Shown here in pieces: positions 25,902-35,730 of a stretch of 64,000 nt of DNA. Made by a program: the position numbers and the translations under genes. The DNA lies in the NCBI RefSeq assembly GCF_001570525.1, contig NZ_BBXC01000007.1:938679-1002678 (forward strand). The letters run 5' to 3'. The stretch's first letter is position 1; every line of letters starts with the position of its first letter. The DNA comes from Herbidospora sakaeratensis (GTDB lineage Bacteria; Actinomycetota; Actinomycetes; Streptosporangiales; Streptosporangiaceae). Below the pieces are notes generated by a model. It ran no database searches. It saw nothing but the letters and a program-made list of their open reading frames with translations, and was not told the DNA's origin.

Positions 25902-26993
25902 CTAACCGGCGACGAGGGCGGCGTCTCGCTTCTGCACGAGCGCGGCGTGGGTGGGGGCCTCGGCGACGCCCTGCTTGCGGCGGGCGGCGAACTCCTTGCG
26001 CAGCACCGGCACGACCTCCTCGCCGAGAAGGTCGAGCTGCTCCAGCACGGTCTTCAGCGGCAGGCCCGCGTGGTCCATCAGGAACAGCTGGCGCTGGTAG
26101 TCGCCGAAGGAGTCGCGGAAGGTCAGCGTCTTGTCGATGACCTCCTGCGGGCTGCCGACGGTCAGCGGCGTCTGCTCGGTGAAGTCCTCCAGCGACGGGC
26201 CGTTGCCGTAGACGGGGGCCTTGTCGAAGTAGGGGCGGAACTCGCGGACCGCGTCCTGGGAGTTCTTCCGCATGAACGCCTGGCCGCCGAGGCCGACGAT
26301 CGCCTGGTCGGGGGTGCCGTGCCCGTAGTAGGCGAACCGGGTGCGGTAGAGCTCGATCAGCCGGGCGAAGTGCTCCTTCGGCCAGAAGATGTTGTTGGCG
26401 AAGAAGCCGTCGCCGTAGTAGGCGGCCTGCTCGGCGATCTCCGGGCTGCGGATCGAGCCGTGCCAGACGAACGGCGGCACGCCGTCGAGCGGCCGGGGCG
26501 TCGAGGTGAAGCCCTGGAGCGGGGTGCGGAAGTTGCCCTCCCAGTCGACGACGTCCTCGCGCCACAGGCGGTGCAGCAGCGCGTAGTTCTCGATGGCCAG
26601 GGGGATGCCGTTGCGGATGTCCTGCCCGAACCACGGGTAGACCGGGCCGGTGTTGCCGCGGCCCATCATCAGGTCGACCCGGCCGTCGGCCAGGTGCTGC
26701 AGCATCGCGTAGTCCTCGGCGATCTTCACCGGGTCGTTGGTGGTGATCAGGGTGGTGGACGTCGACAGGATGAGCTTGTCGGTCCTGGCGGCGATGTACC
26801 CGAGCATCGTGGTCGGCGACGAGGGCACGAACGGCGGGTTGTGGTGCTCGCCCATGGCGAAGACGTCGAGCCCGACCTCCTCGGCCTTCAGGGCGATCGT
26901 CACCATGGCCTTGATCCGCTCGGCCTCGGTGGGGGTGGTGCCGTTCGTCGGGTCCGTGGTGACGTCACCGACGGTGAAGATCCCGAACTGCAT
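25902..26993 (-). CDS. LLM class flavin-dependent monooxygenase
   Basis: A 363-residue bacterial-luciferase-like monooxygenase, TIM barrel. Landmarks include MGEHHNPPFVPSSPTTMLGYIAA, LSTSTTLITTNDPVKIAEDYAMLQHLADGRVDLMMGRGN, and SFGDYQRQLFLMDHAGLPL near the C-terminus, typical of the CE1758 branch. It uses FMNH2 and O2 to oxygenate a small substrate. GGAG five bases upstream fixes the start. With the adjacent reductase it forms a two-component oxygenase. The substrate is unknown. Confidence 0.9.
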   Translation of the reverse strand: MQFGIFTVGDVTTDPTNGTTPTEAERIKAMVTIALKAEEVGLDVFAMGEHHNPPFVPSSPTTMLGYIAARTDKLILSTSTTLITTNDPVKIAEDYAMLQHLADGRVDLMMGRGNTGPVYPWFGQDIRNGIPLAIENYALLHRLWREDVVDWEGNFRTPLQGFTSTPRPLDGVPPFVWHGSIRSPEIAEQAAYYGDGFFANNIFWPKEHFARLIELYRTRFAYYGHGTPDQAIVGLGGQAFMRKNSQDAVREFRPYFDKAPVYGNGPSLEDFTEQTPLTVGSPQEVIDKTLTFRDSFGDYQRQLFLMDHAGLPLKTVLEQLDLLGEEVVPVLRKEFAARRKQGVAEAPTHAALVQKRDAALVAG

Positions 26994-27086
26994 CTCTGCT
27001 CCTTTTTTCGAGTACGCGCCCTCAAGCGCCACCGCGCGCCAACTTATTCCGCGCCGCAAGTATCTCTGTCATGGGAGGCTGTGCCA

Positions 27087-27779
27087 ATGCGACGTACCGG
27101 ACAGACCTTGATTTTCGACGCGGATGACACCCTGTGGGAGAACAACGTCTTCTTCGAGCGGGTGATCGACGACTTCCTCGACTGGGCCGCGCATCCGACG
27201 CTCGACCGGGTCCAGATCCGGCAGATCCTGAACGACATCGAGCGGGCCAACGCGGTCACCCACGGCTACGGCAGCCGGGTCTTCCTGCGCAACCTGCACG
27301 AGACCTTCGAGCGGCTCCAGGAACGCCCCGCCTCGCTCGACGAGCGGGAGCGCATCGACCGGCTGGCCGACCGCCTGGTCCGGGGCGAGGTCGACCTGAT
27401 CCCGGGCGTGGCCGACACCCTGGCCGAGCTGGCGTCGCGGCACGAGTTGTTCCTGCTGACCAAGGGCGACCCGGAGGAGCAGCAGCGCAAGATCGACGCC
27501 TCGGGCCTGTCCTCCTGGTTCCGCAAGGCGCACATCGTCCGGGAGAAGGACGCCGAGGTCTACCGGCGGCTCGCGCGGGAGTCGGGCTTCGCGGTCGACC
27601 GCACCTGGATGATCGGCAACTCCCCGAAGTCGGACATCGGCCCGGCCCGCGCCGCCGGGATGGGCGCCGTGTTCATCCCCCACGAGCACACGTGGGTGCT
27701 GGAGTTCGCCGAGCTCGACCCGTCGGACGCGGGCGTGCTGACCCTCCAGCGGTTCACCGAACTCGTGGACCATTTCTGA
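27087..27779 (+). CDS. HAD-superfamily hydrolase
   Basis: A 230-residue HAD phosphatase. Motif I is FDADDTLWE at residues ~10-18 with both aspartates, motif II LLTKGD, and motif IV NSPKSDIGPARAAGM. The cap between motifs I and II is helical. GGGAGG eight bases upstream of the ATG supports this start over an earlier ATG at 27071. It is divergent from the monooxygenase. Substrate specificity cannot be read from the sequence. Confidence 0.88.
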   Translation: MRRTGQTLIFDADDTLWENNVFFERVIDDFLDWAAHPTLDRVQIRQILNDIERANAVTHGYGSRVFLRNLHETFERLQERPASLDERERIDRLADRLVRGEVDLIPGVADTLAELASRHELFLLTKGDPEEQQRKIDASGLSSWFRKAHIVREKDAEVYRRLARESGFAVDRTWMIGNSPKSDIGPARAAGMGAVFIPHEHTWVLEFAELDPSDAGVLTLQRFTELVDHF

Positions 27780-27825
27780 GCCCCGGTGATCCGTTGGCGG
27801 GGCATAGTGCGGCAAACTTAGGCGT

Positions 27826-29466
27826 ATGGTGCATCAGCGTGCTGGGCAGCCCGCGCTGCCGACCGATCTGGTCGACGTCCCCCGCCTCCTGACCAGCTAC
27901 TACGCGTTGCGCCCCGACGTGGAGCAGCCGTCGCAGCGGGTCGCCTTCGGCACCTCGGGACACCGGGGTTCGTCGCTGAACACGGCGTTCAACGAGGACC
28001 ACATCCTGGCCACCACCCAGGCCATCTGCGAATACCGCCGCGCGCAGGGCGTCGACGGCCCGCTGTTCCTCGGCGTCGACACCCACGCCCTCTCGGAGCC
28101 CGCGCGGGTGTCGGCCCTGGAGGTGCTGGCGGCCAACGAGGTGCGGGTGCTGATCGACGTCCACGACGGCTTCACGCCCACCCCGTCGATCTCGCACGCC
28201 ATCCTGACCCACAACCGGGGCAAGACCTCGGGCCTGGCCGACGGCATCGTCGTCACCCCCTCGCACAACCCCCCGCAGGACGGCGGCTTCAAGTACAACC
28301 CGCCCAACGGCGGCCCCGCCGACACCGACGCCACCGGCTGGATCCAGAACCGCGCCAACGAGCTGATCGCCGGCGGCCTGAAGGAGGTGCGCCGCATCCC
28401 GTTCGAGCGCGCCCTGAAGGCCGACACCACCGGGCGTTACGACTTCATGGGCTCCTACGTGGCCGACCTGCCCTCGGTGGTCGACCTCGACGCGATCCGG
28501 GCCGCGGGTGTACGGATCGGCGCCGACCCCCTCGGCGGCGCGAGCGTGGCCTACTGGGGCGAGATCGCCGACCGGCACCACCTCGACCTCACCGTGGTCA
28601 ACCCGCTGACCGACCCGACGTGGCGCTTCATGACGCTCGACTGGGACGGCAAGATCCGCATGGACTGCTCCTCGCCCTACGCGATGGCCTCCCTGATCGC
28701 GTCCAAGGACACGTTCGACATCGCCACGGGCAACGACGCCGACAGCGACCGCCACGGCGTCGTGACCCCCGACGGCGGCCTGCTCAACCCCAACCACTAC
28801 CTGGCCGTCGCCATCTCCTACCTGTACGCCCACCGCGACGGCTGGCGGGCCGACGCGGGCGTCGGCAAGACCCTGGTCAGCAGCAGCATGATCGACCGCG
28901 TCGTGGCCGGCCTGGGCCGCCGCCTGGTCGAGGTCCCGGTGGGCTTCAAGTGGTTCGTCCCCGGCCTGCTCGACGGCTCGCTCGGCTTCGGCGGCGAGGA
29001 GAGCGCGGGCGCGTCCTTCCTGCGCCGCGACGGCCACGTCTGGACGACCGACAAGGACGGCCTCATCCTGGCGCTGCTCGCCTCGGAGATCACCGCCGTG
29101 ACCGGCAAGTCGCCCAGCGCCCACTACCGCGACCTGACCGAACGTTTCGGCGACCCCGCCTACGCCCGGGTCGACGCCCCCGCGTCACGCGAGGAGAAGG
29201 CGGTGCTGGCCAAGCTCTCGGCCGGTCAGGTGAGCGCCGACAGCCTGGCGGGCGAGCCGATCACCAACGTGCTGACCCACGCCCCGGGCAACGGCGCGGC
29301 CCTGGGCGGCCTGAAGGTCGAGACGGCCAACGCGTGGTTCGCGGCCCGGCCGTCGGGGACCGAGGACGTCTACAAGATCTACGCCGAGTCGTTCCTCGGG
29401 CCGGAGCACCTAGCCGAGGTTCAGCAGGAGGCAAAGACTGTGGTCTCGGCGGCACTCACCGCCTGA
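27826..29466 (+). CDS. pgm: Phosphoglucomutase (alpha-D-glucose specific)
   Basis: A 546-residue phosphohexomutase of full length. Landmarks are [10 protein letters not shown] near residue 42, the phosphoserine loop [13 protein letters not shown] near 145, the metal loop [10 protein letters not shown] near 304 and the sugar-phosphate loop [15 protein letters not shown] near the end. It interconverts glucose-1-phosphate and glucose-6-phosphate for glycogen, trehalose and nucleotide-sugar metabolism. There is no obvious ribosome site before the ATG; the leader may be very short. This is a core metabolic gene and marks a non-accessory stretch. Confidence 0.96.
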   Translation: MVHQRAGQPALPTDLVDVPRLLTSYYALRPDVEQPSQRVAFGTSGHRGSSLNTAFNEDHILATTQAICEYRRAQGVDGPLFLGVDTHALSEPARVSALEVLAANEVRVLIDVHDGFTPTPSISHAILTHNRGKTSGLADGIVVTPSHNPPQDGGFKYNPPNGGPADTDATGWIQNRANELIAGGLKEVRRIPFERALKADTTGRYDFMGSYVADLPSVVDLDAIRAAGVRIGADPLGGASVAYWGEIADRHHLDLTVVNPLTDPTWRFMTLDWDGKIRMDCSSPYAMASLIASKDTFDIATGNDADSDRHGVVTPDGGLLNPNHYLAVAISYLYAHRDGWRADAGVGKTLVSSSMIDRVVAGLGRRLVEVPVGFKWFVPGLLDGSLGFGGEESAGASFLRRDGHVWTTDKDGLILALLASEITAVTGKSPSAHYRDLTERFGDPAYARVDAPASREEKAVLAKLSAGQVSADSLAGEPITNVLTHAPGNGAALGGLKVETANAWFAARPSGTEDVYKIYAESFLGPEHLAEVQQEAKTVVSAALTA

Positions 29467-29518
29467 AAATCACCATAAAGGCCACTCTTTCTGGATTATT
29501 CGGGCAGCTAGTGTCCGA

Positions 29519-31738
29519 ATGGTGGATCGTTGGCTGAGACGCGAGGACGAGCGCCTGCTCACCGGGGCGGGCCGCTTCGTCGCCGATCTGCGCGTGGACG
29601 GCCGCCTCGACGCCGTCTTCGTGCGCAGCGAGGTCGCCCACGGGGTGCTGCGCGAGGTCGACTGCTCGGCCGCCCGTGAGACGCCGGGCGTGGCCGGGGC
29701 GTGGTCGGCCGCCGACCTGCCCGGCCTGCCGCCGATGCCCGGGGGAGAACCCGCCCGGGAATGGCCCGCCCTGGTCGAGGACCGGGTGCGCTACCCCGGC
29801 GAGGCGCTGGCCGTGGTGCTGGGCGACGACCGCTACCACGCCGAGGACGGGGCCGCCCGGGTCCGGACGCGGATCGACCCGCTGCCCGCCGTGGTGACGG
29901 CGCGGGACGCGGCCGCCGATTCGGTCGCCTTGTTCGACGGGCTCAGCAACGTCGCCCTGCGCGGCGAGGCCGGGTCGCCGATCGCCGGCGAGGTGTGGGA
30001 GCGGGCGGCCGTCGTGGTCGAGAGCCGCTACCGGCAGCAGTTGCTGATGCCCTCGCCGATGGAGTGCCGGACCATCCTGTGCGTGCCCGAGGGCGACCGG
30101 CTGACCGTCTGGTCGGGCCACCAGGCCCCCCACCGGCTGCGGAGCGAACTCGCCGCGCTGCTCGACCGGCCCGAGGAGAGCGTGCGGGTCGTCGTGCCCG
30201 ACACCGGGGGCGCGTTCGGCTCCAAGAGCGCGGTGTTCCCGGAGTTCATCGTCGTCGCCTGGCTGGCCGTCCGGCTCGGCCGCCCGGTCCGGTGGGTGGA
30301 GGACCGGCGCGAGTCCCTGCTGGTCGCGACCCGGGGGCGGGGGCAGGACCAGCACGTCCGGCTGGCCGCCGACGCCGACGGGCGGCTGCTGGCCTACGAG
30401 CTGACCGTCGAGGCCGACGTGGGCGCCTATCCGCACCTCGGCGTCGCCTTCCCGATGCAGACGGCGTGGATGGCGACGGGGCCGTACACCACCCCGCTCG
30501 TGCACGCCACGGTCCGCTCGGTGCTCACCAACACCATGATCACCTACCCCTACCGGGGCGCCGGCCGCCCCGAGGCCACCAGCCCCCTCGAACGCACCAT
30601 GGACGTGCTGGCCAGGCGGCTGGACCTCGACCCGGCCGAGCTGCGCCGCCGCAACCTCATCCCGCCGGAGCTGTTCCCCTACCGCACCCCCACCGGCCGC
30701 ACCTACGACAGCGGCGACCACCCCGCCGCCCTCGACCTGGCGCTGCGCACCCTCGGCTACGACGGCTGGCGCGCCGAGCAGGCCCGCCGCCGCGCCGACC
30801 CCGCCGCCCTGCCCGTCGGCATCGGCCTGTCCTGCTACGTCGAACGGTCCGGCGGCGAACGGGGCTCCCTCCACGACTACGTCGGCGTCGAGGCGGGCGA
30901 GGACGGCACCGTCGTCGCCCGCTGCGGCGCCGCGTCCAGCGGGCAGAGCCACTCGACCGTCTTCCCCGCGCTCGTCGCCGAGACCCTCGGCGTCGAACCG
31001 GCGCGGGTCCGCCTGATCGAGGGCGACACCGACGAGCTGCCCGGCGGCGTCGGCTCGTTCGGCAGCCGGTCGGCCCAGATCGACGGCGCCGGATTGCAAC
31101 ACGCCGCCGGCCTGCTCATCGAGGAGGCCAGGGAACGCGCCGCCCGGATGTGGGACCTCCCGGTGGAGGAGACCGCCTGGTCGGAGGGGGCCGTCCACCC
31201 GGTGCGCGGCACCGCCGCCATGGGCCTGTCGGAGCTGGTCAAGCGCACCGGCCCGCTGCGGATCGACGAACGCTACGAGGCCGACATGGCGTTCCCGTTC
31301 GGCACCCACGCGGCCGTGGTGGAGGTCGACCCCGACCTGGGGACGGTGCGCGTCCTCCGGCTGGTCGCCGTGGACGACTGCGGCCGCGCCCTCGACCCGG
31401 CGGTGGTCCGGGGGCAGGCGTTCGGCTCGATCGTCCAGGGCCTCGGGCAGGCGCTGTACGAAGGCGTGCCCTTCGGCGACGACGGCGTCCCGCTGCTGGC
31501 CAACGGGCTGCTCGACTACCTGCTGCCGACGTACGCCGAGATCCCGCCCATCGACCTGAGGGAGACCCGCACCCCGACGCCGCGCACCCCGCTGGGCGCG
31601 AAGGGCGCGGGGGAGTCGGGCTGCATCGGCACCCCGCCCGCGATCGTCAACGCCGTCGCCGACGCGCTCCGGCTCGACCACCCCGAGAGGCTCCAGATGC
31701 CGCTGACCCCCGACGTGGTCTGGCGGGCGGCGGCATGA
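29519..31738 (+). CDS. Xanthine dehydrogenase family molybdopterin-binding subunit (CoxL-like)
   Basis: A 739-residue large subunit of a molybdenum hydroxylase. It contains GGAFGSKSAVFPE, the active-site-region segment YPYRGAGRPEAT, and the catalytic glutamate in GAKGAGESGCIG near the C-terminus. True form I CO dehydrogenase has AYRCSFR here; the RGAGR form is found in form II or aldehyde/purine-type enzymes, so CO oxidation is not supported. It is coupled by ATGA to the FAD subunit and then the iron-sulfur subunit. Preceding A/T-rich DNA (29467-29518) probably carries the promoter. Confidence 0.92.
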   Translation: MVDRWLRREDERLLTGAGRFVADLRVDGRLDAVFVRSEVAHGVLREVDCSAARETPGVAGAWSAADLPGLPPMPGGEPAREWPALVEDRVRYPGEALAVVLGDDRYHAEDGAARVRTRIDPLPAVVTARDAAADSVALFDGLSNVALRGEAGSPIAGEVWERAAVVVESRYRQQLLMPSPMECRTILCVPEGDRLTVWSGHQAPHRLRSELAALLDRPEESVRVVVPDTGGAFGSKSAVFPEFIVVAWLAVRLGRPVRWVEDRRESLLVATRGRGQDQHVRLAADADGRLLAYELTVEADVGAYPHLGVAFPMQTAWMATGPYTTPLVHATVRSVLTNTMITYPYRGAGRPEATSPLERTMDVLARRLDLDPAELRRRNLIPPELFPYRTPTGRTYDSGDHPAALDLALRTLGYDGWRAEQARRRADPAALPVGIGLSCYVERSGGERGSLHDYVGVEAGEDGTVVARCGAASSGQSHSTVFPALVAETLGVEPARVRLIEGDTDELPGGVGSFGSRSAQIDGAGLQHAAGLLIEEARERAARMWDLPVEETAWSEGAVHPVRGTAAMGLSELVKRTGPLRIDERYEADMAFPFGTHAAVVEVDPDLGTVRVLRLVAVDDCGRALDPAVVRGQAFGSIVQGLGQALYEGVPFGDDGVPLLANGLLDYLLPTYAEIPPIDLRETRTPTPRTPLGAKGAGESGCIGTPPAIVNAVADALRLDHPERLQMPLTPDVVWRAAA

Positions 31739-32589
31739 AACCCTCCGCCTTCGACTACGTCGCGCCCCGGACGGTGGCGGACGCCGTCGACGCCCTCGCG
31801 GCCGGGGCCCAGGTGCTGGCCGGCGGGCAGAGCCTGCTGCTGGACATGCACCTCCAGCGCGCCCACCCGGCCCTGGTCGCCGACATCAACCACGTCCCCG
31901 GCCTCGACGAGCTGACCGCCTCCGACGGGACGCTGACGGTCGGCGCGCTGGTGCGCCACCAGACCTTCGAGTCGCCCGGCGCGGTGCCCGGCCCGCTCGG
32001 CGACCTGTTCGCGCGGGCCGTGGTCACCATCGCCCACCCGCCGATCCGCGCCCGCGGCACCATGGCCGGCAGCCTGGCGTGGGCCCACCCGGCCTCGGAG
32101 TGGTGCGCCCTGGCGGTCGCCCTGGACGCCGTCGTCGAACTCCGCAGCACCCGGGGCACACGGGAGATCCCGGCCGGAGAGTACTTCCTGGGCCCCTTCC
32201 AGACCGCCCGGGAGCCGGACGAACTCCTCACCGCCGTCCGCTACCCCCTGCTCGCCCCGGACACGGGCGTCGCCTTCACCGAGCACCGCCGCACCGGCTT
32301 CTCCTTCGCCCAGGTGGCGGTGGGGGCGGCCCTGACCGTGCGGGACGGAGTGATCACCGAGGCGAGGATCGGCCTGGCCAACTGCGCCGACCGCCCCCTG
32401 AGGGCCCACGCCGCCGAGCGGACGTTGATCGGCGCCGAGCCCTCGTCACCCGCCTTCACCATGGCCGGCGAGGCCGCGTCCACCGAGGACGCCGCCCCCG
32501 TGCCCGAGCCGTACGCCGACGTCGACTACCGCCGCCACGTCATCGCCGTCCTGGTCGCCCGCACCCTGAGAGAGGCCGCCCCGGTATGA
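31735..32589 (+). CDS. FAD-binding medium subunit of molybdenum hydroxylase (CoxM-like)
   Basis: A 284-residue FAD subunit. The FAD pyrophosphate motif is AGGQSLLLDMHL near residue 34, and AHPPIRARGTMAGSLAWAHP near residue 100 is the second FAD contact. It passes electrons between the iron-sulfur subunit and the external acceptor. The ATG overlaps the large-subunit stop, and its own stop overlaps the small-subunit start (both ATGA), so the three are made in step. Confidence 0.92.
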   Translation: MKPSAFDYVAPRTVADAVDALAAGAQVLAGGQSLLLDMHLQRAHPALVADINHVPGLDELTASDGTLTVGALVRHQTFESPGAVPGPLGDLFARAVVTIAHPPIRARGTMAGSLAWAHPASEWCALAVALDAVVELRSTRGTREIPAGEYFLGPFQTAREPDELLTAVRYPLLAPDTGVAFTEHRRTGFSFAQVAVGAALTVRDGVITEARIGLANCADRPLRAHAAERTLIGAEPSSPAFTMAGEAASTEDAAPVPEPYADVDYRRHVIAVLVARTLREAAPV

Positions 32590-33080
32590 AGATCACCCTC
32601 ACCGTGAACGACGCGGCCTACCCGCTCGACGTCGAACCCCGCCGGGTCCTGGCCGACGCCCTCCGCGACGACTGCGGCCTCACCGGCACCCACCTGGGCT
32701 GCGAACAGGGCGTCTGCGGCGCGTGCACGGTCCTGGTCGACGGCGAGGCGGTGAGGTCGTGCCTGATGCTGGCCGTCCAGTGCGACGGCGTCCCCATCCG
32801 CACCGTAGAGGGCCTGGCCGGCCCCGGCGGCGAACCGCACCCCCTGCAACGCGCCTTCTCCGCCGAACGCGGCCTCCAGTGCGGCTTCTGCACCCCGGGC
32901 TTCCTGATGCTCGCCGCCGGAGCGCTGGACCACGACCCGCGACTCGGCGACGAGGAGGTGGCCGACCTGGTCCGCTCGAACCTGTGCCGCTGCACCGGCT
33001 ACGAACCCATCCGCCGCGCCATCACCCGCGCCGCCCGAGATCACCAGAACGGCCAGGAGGGCCGCCACCGGTCGGTGTGA
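32586..33080 (+). CDS. 2Fe-2S small subunit of molybdenum hydroxylase (CoxS-like)
   Basis: A 164-residue iron-sulfur subunit with both clusters. The N-terminal plant-type ferredoxin cysteines are in LGCEQGVCGACTVL plus a later Cys, and the C-terminal cluster is in QCGFCTPGFL and NLCRCTGY. Length and order match CoxS/XdhC-type subunits. It is the last gene of the large-medium-small operon. It overlaps the convergent truncated phosphatase by 40 bp. Confidence 0.94.
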   Translation: MKITLTVNDAAYPLDVEPRRVLADALRDDCGLTGTHLGCEQGVCGACTVLVDGEAVRSCLMLAVQCDGVPIRTVEGLAGPGGEPHPLQRAFSAERGLQCGFCTPGFLMLAAGALDHDPRLGDEEVADLVRSNLCRCTGYEPIRRAITRAARDHQNGQEGRHRSV

Positions 33081-33442
33081 AGGACGTAGTGCCAGCCTTC
33101 CTGCCACCCGAAGGGCGCGTCGACCAGGTCCTCGATCGCGGCCTTGTCCAGCAGGCAGTCGAGCGCCCATTTGCTGGCCGAGTGGCCGATCAAGAGGATG
33201 CGTTGGCCGTCCCAGTCGGCGGCCAGGTCGTGCAGGAAGTCGCCCGTGGCCTCCAGCACCTGGCGATAGCTCTGGCCGCCGGGAAACGGATCGTCGACGT
33301 GTTCGGCCCGCATGGCGGCAACGACGCTCACCGGGCAGCCGTTGAACGCGCCGTAGTCGCACTCGCGCAGCCGCCGGTCCTGATGGACGGTGACGGGTGC
33401 GCCCGCGAAGGCGATCTGCGCGGTCTCCACCGCCCGGTGCAA
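33041..33442 (-). pseudogene. Histidine phosphatase (phosphoglycerate mutase-like), N-terminus missing
   Basis: About 133 residues can be read from a TTG. The C-terminal half of a histidine phosphatase is present: ETAQIAF, LRECDYGAFNG, and the second catalytic histidine in LLIGHSASKWALDCLL. The N-terminal strand with the catalytic RHG motif is absent, and no start lies upstream in this frame before a stop. Immediately upstream (19 bp) is the end of the GAF gene. Without RHG the protein cannot form the phosphohistidine, so I call it a 5'-truncated remnant. A regulatory pseudoenzyme is the alternative. Confidence 0.6.
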
Positions 33443-33461
33443 GGTCGTGCGCCGTGAGGGC

Positions 33462-34265
33462 TCAGACGGCGAGGCCGATCGCCAGGAGCAGGGCGAACAG
33501 CCGGACCGCCTGCTCGTCGAGTTCGTTCAGGCCGCCCGCCACCGGCGAGTCGAGCGCCAGCACGCCGAACACCTGGTCGCCCAGGGCGACCGTGGCGCAG
33601 GTGAACGCCTTGTAGCTGCGCTCCCCGTTCCAGCCCTTCATGTCCCATCCGGGTGGACGCCCCCCGGGCGAGTCGACGTCGCGGACCAGGACGTGGCCGC
33701 GTTCGTCGACCATGCGGAGCATGTAGGAACCCCGGTCGGTGCCTTCGGCGAATATCGTCCGGGGAGGCCGGTCGCGGCCGTGCCAGAGATTGTCGGCGCA
33801 GAAAAGGCGCCGGCCCGCCGGCGTCGCCGAATAGGTCAGGAACGACGCCCGGACATTCTGCTGGTCGATGCGGTTGCACAGCAGGTCGACGGCCAATCTT
33901 TTGAGCTGGCCTTTTCTGATGTCGCGCCGGTTGGCGTCGTTTTCTTCCACGATCGCGGCCACTTGGGTGGAAAGGACGAAAACGCGGTCCTGTAATCCGC
34001 TGCGCACCTTCGCCGCCTCGATCGTGGCCAGCGTCGTCGCCTCCTGGGTGAGGATCTCCTGCTTCTTCTGCTCGCGCAGCGGGAGGACGATGGCGACCGC
34101 GGCGCTCAGCGCTCCACCGGCCAGCAGTCCGATGTGCCCCCAGAAGGGAAGTTCCTGGCCGAGCTGCACCTGGGCGATGTAGCCCACCCCGGAAAGGGCG
34201 GCCGCGCCATAAGTGATGCGCCTCCAGCGCGGCCATTGTGTAGCCGGGCCCTTCTCCTCTGTCAC
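33462..34265 (-). CDS. Membrane protein with C-terminal GAF-like domain
   Basis: A 267-residue protein. Two hydrophobic segments lie near residues 17-35 and 40-62. They are followed by a charged helix, with coiled-coil character, up to ~125. A GAF-like domain (~130-260) ends with SYKAFTCATVALGDQVFGVLALDSPV and EQAVRLFALLLAIG, the usual final strand and helix. GAF domains bind small ligands; membrane anchoring suggests a sensor. No kinase or output domain is fused. The start is a GTG. The downstream truncated phosphatase is in the same orientation. Confidence 0.72.
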   Translation of the reverse strand: MTEEKGPATQWPRWRRITYGAAALSGVGYIAQVQLGQELPFWGHIGLLAGGALSAAVAIVLPLREQKKQEILTQEATTLATIEAAKVRSGLQDRVFVLSTQVAAIVEENDANRRDIRKGQLKRLAVDLLCNRIDQQNVRASFLTYSATPAGRRLFCADNLWHGRDRPPRTIFAEGTDRGSYMLRMVDERGHVLVRDVDSPGGRPPGWDMKGWNGERSYKAFTCATVALGDQVFGVLALDSPVAGGLNELDEQAVRLFALLLAIGLAV

Positions 34266-34496
34266 GAGCCGCAGATTACACCCAAGATTGGGGCCAAGTG
34301 GCTCTCATGGTCACATGTCGGCCACAAGGTAAATATGATGAAATCGGGCAGGCGCTTACCCGGGTTTCGGGCCCGACATCCAGGTTTCGAAGATGCGGCC
34401 CCCACGCCCGACCTACGATCGGTGCCAACAGTGTCACTTGACGTTAATTCGCCCCCAAGATTGAATGCAGACAATCGCCGATCGAGGAGGTGGCCG

Positions 34497-34691
34497 ATGC
34501 GGAACGACGATTTGATCGACGAAGTGCTCGCCGATTCCGACGCCTATCTGATCCGCGCCAACGACCTGCGCAGGCGGGAGGCCAGGGAGTTCGTGCAAGA
34601 ACGAATGGAACAGGCCGCCGAGAAAATCCGGGAGCGCAGTTTCGGCCAGAAGGCGTTGCGCATCCTGCGGGGCATGAAACCGTCGGCGTGA
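34497..34691 (+). CDS. Small charged helical protein, unknown
   Basis: A 64-residue protein fixed by a strong ribosome site (GAGGAGG, six bases before the ATG). The sequence is almost entirely helical and highly charged (RRREAREFVQERMEQAAEKI), ending in a basic LRILRGMKPSA. No domain is recognised. It is divergent from the membrane GAF gene across a 231-bp gap in which I see no gene. It may be a small regulator or DNA- or protein-binding helix. Confidence 0.6.
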   Translation: MRNDDLIDEVLADSDAYLIRANDLRRREAREFVQERMEQAAEKIRERSFGQKALRILRGMKPSA

Positions 34692-34755
34692 AAGTTTCGT
34701 GAAGTTCGCTGCGGGCTGATCGCCAATCGGGGACGAAACCCCAGATGATGGCCTC

Positions 34756-35730
34756 ATGCCCTTCTCCGATCTGCCGCTGCCCCAGCTGCGCGCCCACGTC
34801 TCCGCCGTCGCCGAGCCCGACGACTTCGACGACTTCTGGGCCGCGACCCTGTCCGAGACCCGCTCCCACGAGCTGGCCCCCGTCTTCTCGCCCGTCGCCA
34901 CGGGCCTGACCACGGTCGACGTCTTCGACGTCGCGTTCCAGGGGTGGGGCGGGCAGCCGGTGCGGGGCTGGTTCCTCGTCCCGGCCAATGCGGAGGGGCC
35001 GCTGCCCTGCGTGGTGCGCTACCAGGGCTACGGCGGCGGCCGGGGCCTGCCGCACCAGTGGCTCTACTGGCCGAGCGCCGGCTTCGCCCACCTCGTCATG
35101 GACACCCGGGGTCAGGGCAGCGGCTGGTCCACCGGCGACACCCCCGACCCCGAGGGCTCGGCCCCGGCCCACCCCGGCTACATGACTCGCGGCATCGGCG
35201 ACCCGGCCACCTACTACTACCGCCGCGTGTTCAGCGACGCCGTCAGGGCGGTCGAGACGGTGCGGCAACATCCGCTCGTCGACCCGGCCAAGGTCGCGAT
35301 CACCGGCGGCAGCCAGGGCGGCGGCATCACCCTGGCCGTGTCGGCGCTGCTGCCCGACGTCGCGGCGGCCATGCCCGACGTGCCGTTCCTGTCGGACTTC
35401 CCGCGCTCGATCCGGGTGACCGGCAAGGATCCGTACACCGAGATCGCCCGCTACCTGAAGATCCACCGCACCGAGGTGGCCCGGGTGGAGAACACCCTGT
35501 CCTACTTCGACGGCGTCAACTTCGCCAAGCGGGCCGCCGCCCCGGCGCTGTTCTCGGTCGGGCTGATGGACGAGATCTGCCTGCCCTCGACCGTCTACGC
35601 CGCCTACAACGCCTACGCGGGGGCCGCCAAGCACATGGAGGAGTACGCCTTCAACGACCACGAGGGCGGCGCCGACGCCCACCTGCCGGTGCAGCTGGCC
35701 TGGCTGAAGACCTGGGTCACCGCTCAGTAA
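34756..35730 (+). CDS. Acetylxylan esterase / cephalosporin-C deacetylase (CE7)
   Basis: A 324-residue carbohydrate esterase family 7 protein of normal length. RYQGYGGGRGLPHQWLYW and MDTRGQGSGWS are family landmarks, the nucleophile is in GGSQGGG near residue 185, and the charge-relay Asp and His are in GLMDEICLPS and NDHEGG. It removes acetyl groups from xylo-oligosaccharides and small acetyl esters. There is no signal peptide, as expected for CE7. Its 3' end overlaps the convergent TetR gene by 14 bp. Confidence 0.92.
   Translation: MPFSDLPLPQLRAHVSAVAEPDDFDDFWAATLSETRSHELAPVFSPVATGLTTVDVFDVAFQGWGGQPVRGWFLVPANAEGPLPCVVRYQGYGGGRGLPHQWLYWPSAGFAHLVMDTRGQGSGWSTGDTPDPEGSAPAHPGYMTRGIGDPATYYYRRVFSDAVRAVETVRQHPLVDPAKVAITGGSQGGGITLAVSALLPDVAAAMPDVPFLSDFPRSIRVTGKDPYTEIARYLKIHRTEVARVENTLSYFDGVNFAKRAAAPALFSVGLMDEICLPSTVYAAYNAYAGAAKHMEEYAFNDHEGGADAHLPVQLAWLKTWVTAQ

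Noticed and set aside
29519-33080. Aerobic carbon monoxide dehydrogenase
   Set aside because: The active-site-region loop is RGAGR rather than AYRCSFR, so only a CoxLMS-type molybdenum hydroxylase can be claimed.
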